A DNA stretch of 64,000 nt from Fodinibius sp. Rm-B-1B1-1 (GCF_038594945.1 NZ_JBCFYD010000001.1:744001-808000), one strand, 5' to 3'. Numbered from the stretch's first letter, positions 25,637 through 35,703 are shown. Notes: generated by a model not told the origin, from the letters alone. A program made the numbers and translations.

Positions 25637-28042
25637 CTATTCACTCCGTAAACTTTCTATGGGATTAGCAGAAGCAACCCTAATCGCCTGCCAACTTACC
25701 GTTACCAAGGCAATAATTATTGCTATTATTCCGGCAAGCAAAAATACAGTGTATTCAATGTCGATACGGTAGGCAAAATTTTGCAACCATTTATTCATCA
25801 CATACCATGTTACCGGTACGGCAAGAATAAATCCTGTTAGTACTAATTTTAGAAAATCTTTACTCAACAACGTTACTATCCCCGATACATTAGCACCTAA
25901 TACCTTTCTAATACCAATCTCTTTTGTACGGCGTTCTGCAGCAAATGCTGAAAGCCCGTACAATCCCATACAAGCAATAATGATGGCAACAATGGTAAAC
26001 AAGATAACAATGCGTCCCAACCTAAACTCGGTGCGATACATTGCATCAAATTTCTCATCTAAAAACTCGTATTCAAATGGCCAATTTGCGGCATACTTCT
26101 CCATTTCTGACTCAATTATCTCTAACCCCTCTGTAATATGATCCGGCGATAAGCGCGCCAACAAATTCCCTCCCGAGCTCCATGATGAAGGTTCAAAAAG
26201 TTGCAGGGTAACCGGTTCTATCTCTTCCTTTAACGATCTGATATGAAAATTTTCAACAACCCCGATAATTTCTCCCTCTTCTCTAAAGGTAACTGTTTTA
26301 CCAACAGCTTCTTCTGGCGTCCAGCCCAACTCTTCAGCCCCCTTTTCATTGAAAATATATGCCTGCGTACGGTCTGATGATAAATCCCGCGAAAAGAAGC
26401 GACCGGCTACTAAATCAATATCCAACAATTCCAAAAATTTATAATCAACTACTGAAGGGGCAAACATAATGGTTTGATCAGAATCTGTTTTAGCCTGGGA
26501 TGAAATCCTTTCTGGCCTATATCCTATCCTGACAGCATACCCACCGGGCATACTGCTTACCACTGATGCGTCCTGTACAGAAGGATGCTGACGCAATCGA
26601 TCCTTCAGGTTTTCTCGGTTATCCCACGCTGCACTACTGGGCAAACTAACTGATACAACCTGCTCACCCTCAAAGCCCAGATCCTTCTCCTGGGTATATT
26701 GCAACTGCTGATACACAATAAATGCACTGACAATAAGACTCGTTGCCAGTGCAAACTGAATAACTACCAGAGTTTGCCTAAGCCACGACCCTGAACTTCC
26801 CTTCTTACTCTTATTTTGTAATACTGAAACCGGAGCAAATTTCGAAAGATACAGGGCGGGATACATTCCAGCCAACACTCCTACTACAATAGAGGCTAAA
26901 AGTAATCCCAGCAAAAAAGTTATATTGACCTGCCAATTCAAATTAGTGCCAAACATCTGATTAAAATAGGGAAGAGTCACTACCGAAATAATTCCGCCAA
27001 TTATAAATGAACTAAAACTAAGCAAAACCGACTCTCCCAAAAACTGTGCTACCAACTGTGGACGGACCGCTCCCAACGTTTTTCGAACCCCTATCTCTTT
27101 GGCACGAATGGAGGTACGTGCCGTCGCTAAATTGATATAGTTAACACAGGCAATACTTAAAATAAAAAGTGCTATAGAACCAAAGAGGTACAGATAGGTT
27201 CTATTTCCTGTAAATCCCGAACTATTACTAAGCTCAGAAAGATGTAAATCCTTTATTTGCAAACTGAAAAATGACCGGCTTGGGTCTTCTCCCTCAGGTA
27301 TGTCATAATGATTTTTTACTAATTGATTGAACTGTGCAGGCAATGTGTTTATTACCTCAGGCGATGACAGCAAAGCATATGTATGGTGCGCAAAAGCCCG
27401 CCAGGCCGACATATCTCGCCCCCAGGCCGGCTTTGTCTGGTAGGATATAAGCATATCAAATTGGATGGTGGAATTTACTGGCGGATCTTCTACAACAGCT
27501 CCCACCTGCAGCATTTTAACCGTATCTCGTTTTTGCCAGTATACCGGTCGGCCAACCACCTCATCTGCATAACCAAAAACATTTCGCGCCGTTGAACGAC
27601 TTAACAGAATCGTATCAGGATTATCCAGCACTTCCCGGGGATTACCCTCAACCACACCAAACGAAAACAACTCAAAAAAATCCGGTTCAGCGTATTTGGC
27701 ATCGTCTATTTTTACGTAGTTTTCTTTATCACCACTGAGCAACAGATTACTTTCGTAGCTAACCCGTGTTGCCCGTTCAATACCAGGTATCTCTTCAACC
27801 ATCGTCTCAGCCAGTGGATAGGGCGTAGTGCGACTTCTTCCCCACTGGTCATTTTCCACCCCTACTGAAATTAACCGATCCGCTTTTTTATGAAACTGGT
27901 CAAAACTCAACTCTTCATGCACATATAATGCTATGAGAATACAGCAGGCCATCGCCACGGATAATCCCAACAGGTTAATACCCGCGTAGCTTTTGTGCTG
28001 GCTGAGGTTACGCAGCGCCGTCTTGATGTAGTTAAGTAACAT
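25637..28042 (-). CDS. FtsX-like ABC transporter permease (MacB periplasmic-core type), first copy of cluster
   Basis: An 801-residue permease with the same design as its downstream paralogue: N-terminal helix (about 20-41), periplasmic core with a conserved SFDQFHKKADR start, and two FtsX domains. Their coupling loops read EIGVRKTLGAVRPQLV and EIGIRKVLGANVSGIV. It is 61 bases downstream of the ABC ATPase gene and very likely forms its cognate transporter. Because the two permeases differ clearly in sequence, the ATPase may power two transporters or a heterodimer. Cargo unknown; antimicrobial peptide or lipoprotein export are the usual roles of the family. Confidence 0.86.
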   Translation of the reverse strand: MLLNYIKTALRNLSQHKSYAGINLLGLSVAMACCILIALYVHEELSFDQFHKKADRLISVGVENDQWGRSRTTPYPLAETMVEEIPGIERATRVSYESNLLLSGDKENYVKIDDAKYAEPDFFELFSFGVVEGNPREVLDNPDTILLSRSTARNVFGYADEVVGRPVYWQKRDTVKMLQVGAVVEDPPVNSTIQFDMLISYQTKPAWGRDMSAWRAFAHHTYALLSSPEVINTLPAQFNQLVKNHYDIPEGEDPSRSFFSLQIKDLHLSELSNSSGFTGNRTYLYLFGSIALFILSIACVNYINLATARTSIRAKEIGVRKTLGAVRPQLVAQFLGESVLLSFSSFIIGGIISVVTLPYFNQMFGTNLNWQVNITFLLGLLLASIVVGVLAGMYPALYLSKFAPVSVLQNKSKKGSSGSWLRQTLVVIQFALATSLIVSAFIVYQQLQYTQEKDLGFEGEQVVSVSLPSSAAWDNRENLKDRLRQHPSVQDASVVSSMPGGYAVRIGYRPERISSQAKTDSDQTIMFAPSVVDYKFLELLDIDLVAGRFFSRDLSSDRTQAYIFNEKGAEELGWTPEEAVGKTVTFREEGEIIGVVENFHIRSLKEEIEPVTLQLFEPSSWSSGGNLLARLSPDHITEGLEIIESEMEKYAANWPFEYEFLDEKFDAMYRTEFRLGRIVILFTIVAIIIACMGLYGLSAFAAERRTKEIGIRKVLGANVSGIVTLLSKDFLKLVLTGFILAVPVTWYVMNKWLQNFAYRIDIEYTVFLLAGIIAIIIALVTVSWQAIRVASANPIESLRSE

Positions 28043-28103
28043 ATACCTGGAAAGTTTAGCGTCCCATAAGAAACGTATCTTGACAACAAAGAACCCTCAA
28101 ATG

Positions 28104-28793
28104 CTATACATGAAATCCTTCTTCGACCTCCTCCTCTACAATTTTTCCATCGAAGAGATTAATCGTACGATTAGCGTAGCCCGCATCGTGGGGTGAGTGA
28201 GTTACCATCACAATGGTCGTGCCCTGCTCGTTGAGCTCTTCCAACAGCTGCATAACTTCGTTGCCGTGATCAGAATCAAGATTACCCGTAGGTTCGTCGG
28301 CAAGAAGTAATTTGGCATCCGCAACAACGGCCCGAGCAATAGCCACGCGCTGCTGCTGTCCGCCCGATAGCTGTTGAGGAAAATGGTTACGACGATGCAT
28401 CATATTCATGCGATCGAGGGCAGCCTCGGCTTTTTCTTTGCGCTTTTGTTCCGGCTCTCCCAGATAGAGCAGAGGAAGCTCTACATTTTCAAACACTGTA
28501 AGTTCATCAATCAGGTTAAAACTCTGGAATACAAAACCAATGTTCCCTTTTCGCAGTCGTGCCCGCTCTCGCTCTGATTTATCTGACACCTCATAATCCA
28601 AAAATTGATACGTACCCTCAGTCGGATTATCGAGCAACCCCAGGATATTCAACAGCGTCGACTTTCCGCATCCCGAGGGACCCATGATGGCACAGAATTC
28701 TCCTTCTGTTATTTCAAGATCGATGCCGTTTAGTGCAGTAGTTTCAACTTCATCAGTCGTGTAAACTTTTTTTAGATTATTGGTCTTGATCAT
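28104..28793 (-). CDS. ABC transporter ATP-binding protein (LolD/MacB type)
   Basis: A 229-residue ATPase with Walker [10 protein letters not shown] at 38-46, signature [14 protein letters not shown], Walker [13 protein letters not shown] and a switch histidine in MVTHSPHDA. The MacB/LolD subgroup is indicated by the start [11 protein letters not shown] and by its adjacency to FtsX-like permeases. It is the second gene of the minus-strand cluster, between the HlyD adaptor (90 bases upstream) and permease 1 (61 bases downstream). It should energise export or mechanotransmission by one or both permeases. Confidence 0.95.
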   Translation of the reverse strand: MIKTNNLKKVYTTDEVETTALNGIDLEITEGEFCAIMGPSGCGKSTLLNILGLLDNPTEGTYQFLDYEVSDKSERERARLRKGNIGFVFQSFNLIDELTVFENVELPLLYLGEPEQKRKEKAEAALDRMNMMHRRNHFPQQLSGGQQQRVAIARAVVADAKLLLADEPTGNLDSDHGNEVMQLLEELNEQGTTIVMVTHSPHDAGYANRTINLFDGKIVEEEVEEGFHV

Positions 28794-28882
28794 AGCTTTT
28801 TGTATTGGTTGATGGTCAGTTTTAATACGTCACAAACGATAAAATAGCCTTTTGTCTTTCATCTAAGTTTTCCGTAATCAGC

Positions 28883-30169
28883 CTATTGCAAATTCAATAC
28901 TTCATTATCTCCAAAGGTATCGTAGCCCGAAACTATAACTTTGTCCCCGGGTTCAAGGCCAGATAGTACTTCAAAATAATTGGGATTCTGTCGGCCGAGC
29001 TGGATATCCTGCTTCACCGCCCGATCTCCATCATCTGTAATTTTATACACCCAATTCCCCCCGGTCTTTTGATAAAATCCTCCTCGCTCGAACTGTAAAA
29101 CCTCCGCCGAATTACCCAGCATCAATCGAATCCGAAGTGTTTGGCCACGCCGTAAATTGCCGGGGATGGTATCCGTAAATTCCATATCAACCTTAAACTC
29201 TCCATTTTCCACTGCCGGGTATATTTTGGTGATTTCCAACTGATGGCGCTGTCCATTAAAATCAAATACTCCTTGTAGCCCCGGCGTAATTCTGGAAAGA
29301 TGATATTCATCAATCTTTACACGCACCTTATAGTTATCCAGAATATCAACTTGTCCAATGCGCTCGCTGGATGAAATCGACTGCCCGGGATTAAGCTCAA
29401 TGGTAGACAACTGGCCCGATATAGGCGCCGTTACCACCAGTCGATCGAGTATATTTTGCACGGCATCCAAGTTGCGCCACATACGATCCAGTGATTGATC
29501 AATTTGTTGAATCTGCTGATCTGATTTAATAGAATCCTGTTTAAAGGATGCATATATCAACTCGTGGCGCTTTTGCTGATACTCGTAATTTTCACGAATC
29601 TCCAGGAACTTCTGCTCGGCAATAAGATCTTTCTCAAAAAGTTCTTTTTCTCGCTCAAAATTTGCTTTCGTTACCTCTAACGCATTCTTGGCCTCTGCCA
29701 ACCGCTCTTGCAGGCTAAGGGTATTCTGCTCGATATTAAGTCTCGAATTTCGAGTTTGATTAATCTGATCATAAATAGCAGAGGTCTGCTGCAAAACGCT
29801 CAGCCGCAAATCTGAATTCGAAAGTGTAAGGATAGTATCGCCCTGTTGTACCATCGCCCCCGACTCTTCATATATCTCATTTACAACACCGCCTTCTACC
29901 GCATCCAGGTAAATCGTTTGAATGGGCTGTACCATACCAGATACCTGTATAAACTCCTGGAAAGCTCCCTCTTCAACCTCACTGATATTCAATGTTTCAC
30001 GCTCGACATTCAGGGTAGATCTGGAATCAAAAAAAACAAAACTGTATACAAAAAAGGCCAGAAGTGCTATACCCGCAGCGATCAGTGCTAACCGCTTTGC
30101 ACCCCACCTCTTTTTCTCAATTTTTTTGTCCATTCCCTCACTGGAAATGCGTTCCCCACTATTAGGCAT
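28883..30169 (-). CDS. HlyD/MacA-type periplasmic adaptor
   Basis: The 428-residue protein has one N-terminal transmembrane helix (about residues 27-47). It then has a split lipoyl/biotinyl-like domain (VNEIYEESGAMVQQGDTI), a long alpha-helical hairpin (about 125-240) and a beta-barrel (LSTIELNPGQSIS). This is the architecture of MacA/HlyD membrane-fusion adaptors that link an inner-membrane pump to an outer-membrane channel. An internal ATG at 30133 (MDKKIEKKRW) may be the true start. It is the first gene of the export cluster. No TolC-like outer-membrane gene is present in the window, so the channel must be encoded elsewhere. Confidence 0.88.
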   Translation of the reverse strand: MPNSGERISSEGMDKKIEKKRWGAKRLALIAAGIALLAFFVYSFVFFDSRSTLNVERETLNISEVEEGAFQEFIQVSGMVQPIQTIYLDAVEGGVVNEIYEESGAMVQQGDTILTLSNSDLRLSVLQQTSAIYDQINQTRNSRLNIEQNTLSLQERLAEAKNALEVTKANFEREKELFEKDLIAEQKFLEIRENYEYQQKRHELIYASFKQDSIKSDQQIQQIDQSLDRMWRNLDAVQNILDRLVVTAPISGQLSTIELNPGQSISSSERIGQVDILDNYKVRVKIDEYHLSRITPGLQGVFDFNGQRHQLEITKIYPAVENGEFKVDMEFTDTIPGNLRRGQTLRIRLMLGNSAEVLQFERGGFYQKTGGNWVYKITDDGDRAVKQDIQLGRQNPNYFEVLSGLEPGDKVIVSGYDTFGDNEVLNLQ

Positions 30170-30333
30170 TATTCTGCACCCTTTTTTACAAAAGTCCTAA
30201 ATTGTACTGTCAATTACCAGTATCCCGACATACGCCCGATACAATCCTATAAGTTTTTCAAGAGAAGGAGAGCATCCATTTGTTACAAAATCCATTTAAC
30301 ACCGTGGATGAATTGCTTCCGATCTATTAGCAG

Positions 30334-30747
30334 CTACACTCCCAAAATATCATCAATCCGATTTTTCAATCGCCTGTCATATTCTTTGCGTTGGTGCGAA
30401 GGTACCGAAAAGTGATATTCGGGATTCGTTATTATTACTTTTGTCTGTTTCTCTGCAACACGTTCCACCACCACTTCTCCCTGGTCCTGCTGAACCGACT
30501 GATTATTAACTGCCACCTGAGAATTAAAAACAATGGTGTATTTGTTTCCGTCATCCGACTTCTGGGCAAAACTTATATTTAATGAACTACTTCGTATTGC
30601 CTGTTCAACCGTTTCCACCATTTTGTCAAATCCATACTCATAAGTAACAGAGCGATCCCCGGCTGTATTTTCCAATGATCCACAACTTTGAAAAAGAAAA
30701 ATAATTACTAATCCTACTGTCCAAACCTTTACTTTTTTAAAATTCAT
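30334..30747 (-). CDS. Small lipoprotein of unknown function
   Basis: A 137-residue protein with a signal peptide and lipobox cysteine at C22 (FLFQSC). The mature part contains a YEYGFDKMVETVEQAIRSS helix and a set of beta strands (GNKYTIVFNSQV, GEVVVERVAEKQTKVIIT), compatible with a small alpha/beta fold like those of DUF3568/DUF2927-type lipoproteins, though no family is claimed. It lies 164 bases upstream of the HlyD gene in the same direction and might be the leading member of the export cluster. No repeat or catalytic motif was found. Confidence 0.7.
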   Translation of the reverse strand: MNFKKVKVWTVGLVIIFLFQSCGSLENTAGDRSVTYEYGFDKMVETVEQAIRSSSLNISFAQKSDDGNKYTIVFNSQVAVNNQSVQQDQGEVVVERVAEKQTKVIITNPEYHFSVPSHQRKEYDRRLKNRIDDILGV

Positions 30748-30889
30748 ATAGAGTTGAGCTATTAGCTAAAATTTATATCATCAATACAGCTATTATAAAA
30801 AAATTGCGCGTTATCTCTACATACACTCTGTTGTGGGATTATTGGGCTCTGCAATGTACCTTATTAACAAACGTATCTAATTGATTGTG

Positions 30890-30921
30890 TTTCGGCTTTT
30901 TACTTTCACCTCGTATATTTC
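30890..30921 (+). promoter_or_regulatory. Possible promoter of the glycosyltransferase gene
   Basis: TTTC (30890-30893), a 20-base spacer and TATATTTC (30914-30921) resemble the Bacteroidota -33/-7 pair with one substitution in each box. The predicted start of transcription would lie about 28 bases before the ATG at 30956. Confidence 0.35.
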
Positions 30922-30955
30922 AGTCAACTAATACTCACTTTTGGACTGTAACCCT

Positions 30956-33241
30956 ATGCCAAACAAGCCGCTGCTTACGGTCGCTATTGTCGTTCAAAAC
31001 CATCGGGATGTTATTGAGTCAACCCTGACTTCACTTTATGACATCTCGGGCATACCACTTGAACTTTTTATCGTTGATGATGGATCAAGCGACAATAGCG
31101 ACGAGGTTACTCAATCGGTTCTTGATTATTATCAGCATGAACAAACGTTTTATTTTGCTCGCAAAAAACCAGCCGGACTCGGAAACAGTTTAAATGAAGT
31201 GCTTTCACAACGAAATGGCCGGCTTTTTTGGGCTCCCCAAACCATTGCGGATATCGATGTTGAACAATTAAGCCTTCGTCTTGAGCAACTAACAGAATCC
31301 ACAAAAAGTGTCGTTGCCCTGCAGGGCCAAACGTTGCCTACAAACTACAAGGAATGGCTTTCGCTTATCAGCCAAAAAAATTGGCCACAAAATGGATCGT
31401 TTATTTGGGACTTATCAGCCCTTTCGCCCGGTAACCACTTTTTTAACCCCTACCTAACAGCTTTTCACGGACTGGAATTGGCAGCACGTCTCGGTGATAT
31501 ACCATCGGTAAAAACAACCAAAAATTGGTTTTCGCCCAGCAGCTTTTTTGAAACTACAGAACCGGATTTCACCCTTCGGCAAGAGCTATTATTAACCCTG
31601 CTTCGGCGGGCTGATTATGGCGGATCAATGCGGGAGGCTGTGTTGGAAGCCATGCAAAACCTTCCTGCCAAAACGAAAAAATCCTATGACAATGACTTGC
31701 TTAACGAAGCCGTTCAGATGAAGCAGGATGGACGTTTTAATGCCGCCCTCGAACTTATTGAAGAAGTGCTGCAAAACAATCCCAGCCATAGTGCCGCCAG
31801 TAATCTTAAAATTGAAATCCTGGAGAAAAAACGACGATTTGTAGAAGCTTCTGAGCTCAAACATCAGATCTCAAAATCGCAGCAGCAGAAAAAATCCTCC
31901 TCTCCTCAACCCGAAACCATTGATACCGAAGAGGAAGATGAGGATATAAAAATAAGCGTCATTGTGCCCACTACCACCTATGGCAAGCCGGCCCTAGAAC
32001 ACTGCCTCCTTTCACTTTCAAAACACTGCGCTACCGCTAACCTTGAACTGATTGTCGTTGACAATGCAAGCCTGGACAACACACACGATTATTTGGATGA
32101 ACTACGGGAAAAAAACTTTTTAAACTGTAAGGTTATCACCAATAAAAAGAATGCTGGATTTGCAGCCTCCGTTAATCAAGCGCTTGAAAAAACAAATGGC
32201 AAATATGCATGCATCATCCATAACGATATCGAGTTTGTGGATGATGCGATTGGCAAGCTCAGTTCCTTAATGGATGAGAACCCGGAATTTGCCGTCGTTG
32301 GTCCCACTACCAATAAAACCCTTAATCCGGACCAAGCTGCTAAAAATATAGAAGAATCCGCTCCCGATCTGATCCGTGCCGAGTATCTAGACAGCTTTTG
32401 CATGATGGTACGCACCGATGCCGGCCTTAAAATGGATGAAACGTTTCAACTCGCTTTTTTTGAGGATATTGACCTCTGCTTCCAAGCCCGGGCCAAGGAT
32501 TTTAAAGTAGGTATTGCCCCCCATATAGAAATCAAACATCACTTTGGAACTACTACTTTTGCCCTGGATCTGGATACCGAAAGTGAGCAATACTGGAAAA
32601 ATGTTTCATACTTCAATGAAAAGTGGGATATCGAAGTCTTTTCTGAGGATGAATTGAAGTCGCTCAGTACTTTTGACCAACTTTTGGCTTTGGATGATAT
32701 TGTTAACCCGCTGTTTCCCGAACAAAAAATACAGGACCAATTTAACCGTCTTTTTACTGATGAAATAAAGACTGAGATCTTAAACTCCCAACACGACGAC
32801 GACGTTCTTTGCAAGCTTGTACACTTGTTTATGGTGATGGGCGAACGGGAAATCATGCGTCGCTTGGAAGACCGGCTTGATAATATTGATATCCCCGCTC
32901 CACTTATCTATCAATTGGTTCACTTCTACTTTGAGCGAAATATTTATTCGCGATGCACTCATTATCTCAACCGGCTTAAACAACAAAACGAATCACTGCG
33001 GGCCGACCTGTATCGCCTGGCGATACTTGTTGAAAATAAAGATTTAGATCAGGCTATCCCCCGACTTAAAACACTTATGGAACACGCCCCGGCCAACCCG
33101 ATGCTATACAAACTGGCGGGAGACATCCACAAGTTCAGTGGAAACAAAGAGGAGGCACAATCATTTTATGATTTGGCTGAACAAATCAATCCTTTTGAAT
33201 TTGCTAATGAAGAAAAAGATGCTTTCGGATTTACGTTGTAG
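30956..33241 (+). CDS. Two-domain family 2 glycosyltransferase with TPR C-terminus
   Basis: The protein has an N-terminal GT-A domain (LTVAIVVQNHRDVIESTL, then VDDGSSDNS) and a second, complete GT2 domain near residues 325-540. The second carries ISVIVPTTTYGKPALEHC, VVDNASLDNT, KNAGFAASVNQ and the DxD-like HNDIEF. The first domain is short and lacks an obvious acceptor half. The C-terminal ~200 residues and the linker between the domains (LNEAVQMKQDGRFNAAL) are helical and TPR-like. The first domain may be degenerate or regulatory. Such proteins usually build cell-surface polysaccharide or glycosylate proteins. The ATG at 30956 (MPNKPLL) is preferred over an in-frame TTG at 30941. It is a single gene ending at a pair of hairpins. 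Confidence 0.85.
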   Translation: MPNKPLLTVAIVVQNHRDVIESTLTSLYDISGIPLELFIVDDGSSDNSDEVTQSVLDYYQHEQTFYFARKKPAGLGNSLNEVLSQRNGRLFWAPQTIADIDVEQLSLRLEQLTESTKSVVALQGQTLPTNYKEWLSLISQKNWPQNGSFIWDLSALSPGNHFFNPYLTAFHGLELAARLGDIPSVKTTKNWFSPSSFFETTEPDFTLRQELLLTLLRRADYGGSMREAVLEAMQNLPAKTKKSYDNDLLNEAVQMKQDGRFNAALELIEEVLQNNPSHSAASNLKIEILEKKRRFVEASELKHQISKSQQQKKSSSPQPETIDTEEEDEDIKISVIVPTTTYGKPALEHCLLSLSKHCATANLELIVVDNASLDNTHDYLDELREKNFLNCKVITNKKNAGFAASVNQALEKTNGKYACIIHNDIEFVDDAIGKLSSLMDENPEFAVVGPTTNKTLNPDQAAKNIEESAPDLIRAEYLDSFCMMVRTDAGLKMDETFQLAFFEDIDLCFQARAKDFKVGIAPHIEIKHHFGTTTFALDLDTESEQYWKNVSYFNEKWDIEVFSEDELKSLSTFDQLLALDDIVNPLFPEQKIQDQFNRLFTDEIKTEILNSQHDDDVLCKLVHLFMVMGEREIMRRLEDRLDNIDIPAPLIYQLVHFYFERNIYSRCTHYLNRLKQQNESLRADLYRLAILVENKDLDQAIPRLKTLMEHAPANPMLYKLAGDIHKFSGNKEEAQSFYDLAEQINPFEFANEEKDAFGFTL

Positions 33242-33288
33242 GCAACAGGTCACATCCTAAAATAAACACGACGGGCTTAAAAAAAGAA

Positions 33289-33348
33289 AGGCCCTACCGA
33301 TCAAAGCAGGGCCTCCACTATTCATCAAGAGAGACGCCTAAAAAGGCG
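33289..33348 (-). terminator. Pair of hairpins between convergent genes
   Basis: AGGCCCT (33289-33295) pairs with AGGGCCT (33308-33314); on the minus strand it is followed by a T-rich run ending in TTTTTTT, so it works as a terminator for the SirB1-type gene. A second small hairpin, CGCCT/AGGCG (33335-33348), lies between it and that gene. Confidence 0.6.
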
Positions 33349-33414
33349 CCTTGTAATATGCATAATTATACCGAGGTTTCAAAAATTTAATCTATCCTTT
33401 TGTACCCTGTTATA

Positions 33415-34275
33415 TTAATTACGGGCCATAATTTCGACGGTATTGAGCAATTTTTTTAACCCTTCTGCCGTATCCAGCTTATCATTTCGTTCGTAGCTAT
33501 TTATCAAATTTCGGATACAGCGAGCTAAGATTTCCTCTTCAGTGCTAACCTCAAAATGTTCACTTCGAGGCTCAACACCATTTTGCTTTAAAAAATAATA
33601 ACACTGGTCGTAGGTCACCACCTTTCCGTGATCAAAGGGGTCAATAAGCAAAGCTTCATTGCTACTTTTAAACTTCATCATAAAATGGATGGGCATGTTC
33701 ATCCCATAAAAGGGAAGGTCTAATCGACGTGCTAAAAACAGCACAATAAGCGCCAGTGAAATGGGTAATCCCCGGCGACGATCAATCACACGGTTTAAGT
33801 ACGAGTTATTGGGGTTATAATAATCGGTCGTGCTACCGCTAAAACCGAGTTCATGAAACACAAAATTCAAAACCTTATGCATTTTTTGGGTTTCACTCAG
33901 CGAATACCGGACATCATCGGCTATCATATCGGCAAAACGATCCAGTTTTTTCTTGTATTCGCGTTCGCGAAGGGTAGGGTTATCAAATCGCGACAAAATA
34001 AGCACAGCATTCTCGAGCTGCTCCATATTATTGACGCCTCCCTCGAGCACATCCAAAAAATCCTCTTCAACGCTCCCAAAGGTAATATGCTGGATAATTT
34101 CATTGATAAGCTCCCGGGCCTCATTATCGTCCGTCTCATTTTTTTGCTCATCCAGCAGGGGTACAGCTGTTTCGCCAAGCTCAAACAAGCGATTTCGCAC
34201 CTGCGACTTCACATAGGGGTCGGGGTCTTCCAATAAATATACAAGAGATTCTATTTCGGCTTTATTAGCTGCCAT
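33415..34275 (-). CDS. SirB1-type transglutaminase-like protein
   Basis: A 286-residue protein of the SirB1 / Transglut_core2 family. N-terminal residues 1-80 look like a HEAT-type helical repeat (DPDPYVKSQVRNRLFELG). The core runs through FHELGFSGSTTDYYNPNNSYL, then RRRGLPISLALIVLFLARRL and GMNMPIHFMMKF, which carry the conserved Asn, Gly and His positions of the family. The catalytic cysteine of true transglutaminases is not visible, in line with SirB1 relatives, whose biochemical role is unclear. The gene is divergent to arginine deiminase. Confidence 0.85.
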   Translation of the reverse strand: MAANKAEIESLVYLLEDPDPYVKSQVRNRLFELGETAVPLLDEQKNETDDNEARELINEIIQHITFGSVEEDFLDVLEGGVNNMEQLENAVLILSRFDNPTLREREYKKKLDRFADMIADDVRYSLSETQKMHKVLNFVFHELGFSGSTTDYYNPNNSYLNRVIDRRRGLPISLALIVLFLARRLDLPFYGMNMPIHFMMKFKSSNEALLIDPFDHGKVVTYDQCYYFLKQNGVEPRSEHFEVSTEEEILARCIRNLINSYERNDKLDTAEGLKKLLNTVEIMARN

Positions 34276-34392
34276 TTTCTTTGGGAATACTCACTTCCGT
34301 TGTTAGTCTAATTACTTTTTGCAACAGCTTTGGTCATTAAATCGTGCGAAAATATAGAGAAAAACTTTTTGAATTTTCTACTTAATTCTCAA

Positions 34393-34424
34393 TTTAAATA
34401 TTGCCTGCTCAAAGCGTATATTTG
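34393..34424 (+). promoter_or_regulatory. Promoter of arginine deiminase
   Basis: TATATTTG (34417-34424) is an exact match to the Bacteroidota -7 box; TTTA (34393-34396) lies 20 bases upstream in the -33 position. The start codon at 34480 is about 50 bases downstream of the expected transcription start. Confidence 0.55.
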
Positions 34425-34479
34425 GCCTCGTGTAGTTAGCTTATCGGCATAGTTATTAACCTTTTTAAGAAAAACTTTC

Positions 34480-35703
34480 ATGCAACTTTCTGTTCGATCT
34501 GAAACCGGTTTACTTAAGAGTGTTATTGTTCACACCCCTGGAAAGGAGGTTTCGCTGGTTAACCCCGAGCTCAAAGACGAACTCCTTTTCGATGACATCA
34601 TTTTTGAGAGTGACGCGCGTAAAGAGCACTTGGATATGCTAAAAGTTTTTGAGGCCGCCATGCCCAAAAACGGTACCATCCACGAAATAACAGATCTTTT
34701 TGAAGAAGCCCTCTCTGCTGAAGATGCCCGGGGATATTTTATTGAACAACTTATCAAACAGCTTCCACAAGAAAACCTTAAGGCTATTGAACAAGATTTA
34801 TTTCGTCTTTCCGCCACAGAGTTGCTGCGGTTTGTTATAGATGGTGCTACGCCCTCAATTCCAGAATTTAACATGCACCCCACGCCTAACCTTCTATTTA
34901 CACGAGACCTGTCGGCAGTCATTAACGACAGTATTTTGCTTTCTCAGCCTGCTAAAAAAGCACGCATGCGCGAAGCCATTTTGATGGACACACTCATTAA
35001 GTTTCATCCCTTGTTTGATAACATTAGGAAAAATACGATTTCTATTACCAAGCAGGAGTCTATCGAGGGGGGCGATGTGCTTGTTGCTTCAGACAAGGTA
35101 GTACTCATTGGCATGAGCGAGCGTACCTCGTTTAGCGGACTAATGAACGCCACTAAAGGATTGCTTGATCAAGGCGTTGAACATGTTCTTGCTGTTGATA
35201 TTCCCAAACAGCGGTCATCCATGCACCTCGATACTATCTTTACGTTTGCAAGTCCGACCGAGTGCGTAGCTTTTCCACCAGCTATCACCGAACGCCAAAA
35301 TAATGTAGTAGCATTACGGTCACAAAATGGATCTATAATATCGGAGTCGATGCCTTCGTTAAAACAAGCGCTCGAAGAACTTTTGGAACGCGACCTGACC
35401 TTTATTAATTGCGGCGGCGCCAATCGCACCAATCAATTCCGTGAACAATGGACGGATGGTGCCAACGTTTTTGCCATCGCACCAGGTATTATTGTGGGCT
35501 ACGAACGAAACACAAATACATTTAATGAGTTGAAAGAACATGGCTACCGGTTGATGAATCAATACGAATTTATTGAAGAATATAAGGATGCACTTTTTGA
35601 TCCTGCTGACAAAAAAATTGCTATCAGTTTCTTAGGCCATGAACTTTGCCGGGGACGCGGTGGCGCACGCTGCATGACCATGCCAATTGCAAGAAAATCA
35701 TAA
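34480..35703 (+). CDS. arcA: Arginine deiminase
   Basis: The enzyme hydrolyses arginine to citrulline and ammonia, the first step of the ATP-yielding arginine deiminase route. All catalytic blocks are present in the 407-residue protein: FTRDLSAV, EGGDVLV, MHLDTIFTF and the terminal CRGRGGARCMTMPI, whose cysteine C398 is the nucleophile. Its length matches the family. No ornithine carbamoyltransferase, carbamate kinase or arginine/ornithine antiporter gene is adjacent, so here it may work in nitrogen supply or pH homeostasis instead of a compact ATP-forming operon. The site-2 protease gene starts 15 bases after its stop. Confidence 0.95.
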   Translation: MQLSVRSETGLLKSVIVHTPGKEVSLVNPELKDELLFDDIIFESDARKEHLDMLKVFEAAMPKNGTIHEITDLFEEALSAEDARGYFIEQLIKQLPQENLKAIEQDLFRLSATELLRFVIDGATPSIPEFNMHPTPNLLFTRDLSAVINDSILLSQPAKKARMREAILMDTLIKFHPLFDNIRKNTISITKQESIEGGDVLVASDKVVLIGMSERTSFSGLMNATKGLLDQGVEHVLAVDIPKQRSSMHLDTIFTFASPTECVAFPPAITERQNNVVALRSQNGSIISESMPSLKQALEELLERDLTFINCGGANRTNQFREQWTDGANVFAIAPGIIVGYERNTNTFNELKEHGYRLMNQYEFIEEYKDALFDPADKKIAISFLGHELCRGRGGARCMTMPIARKS

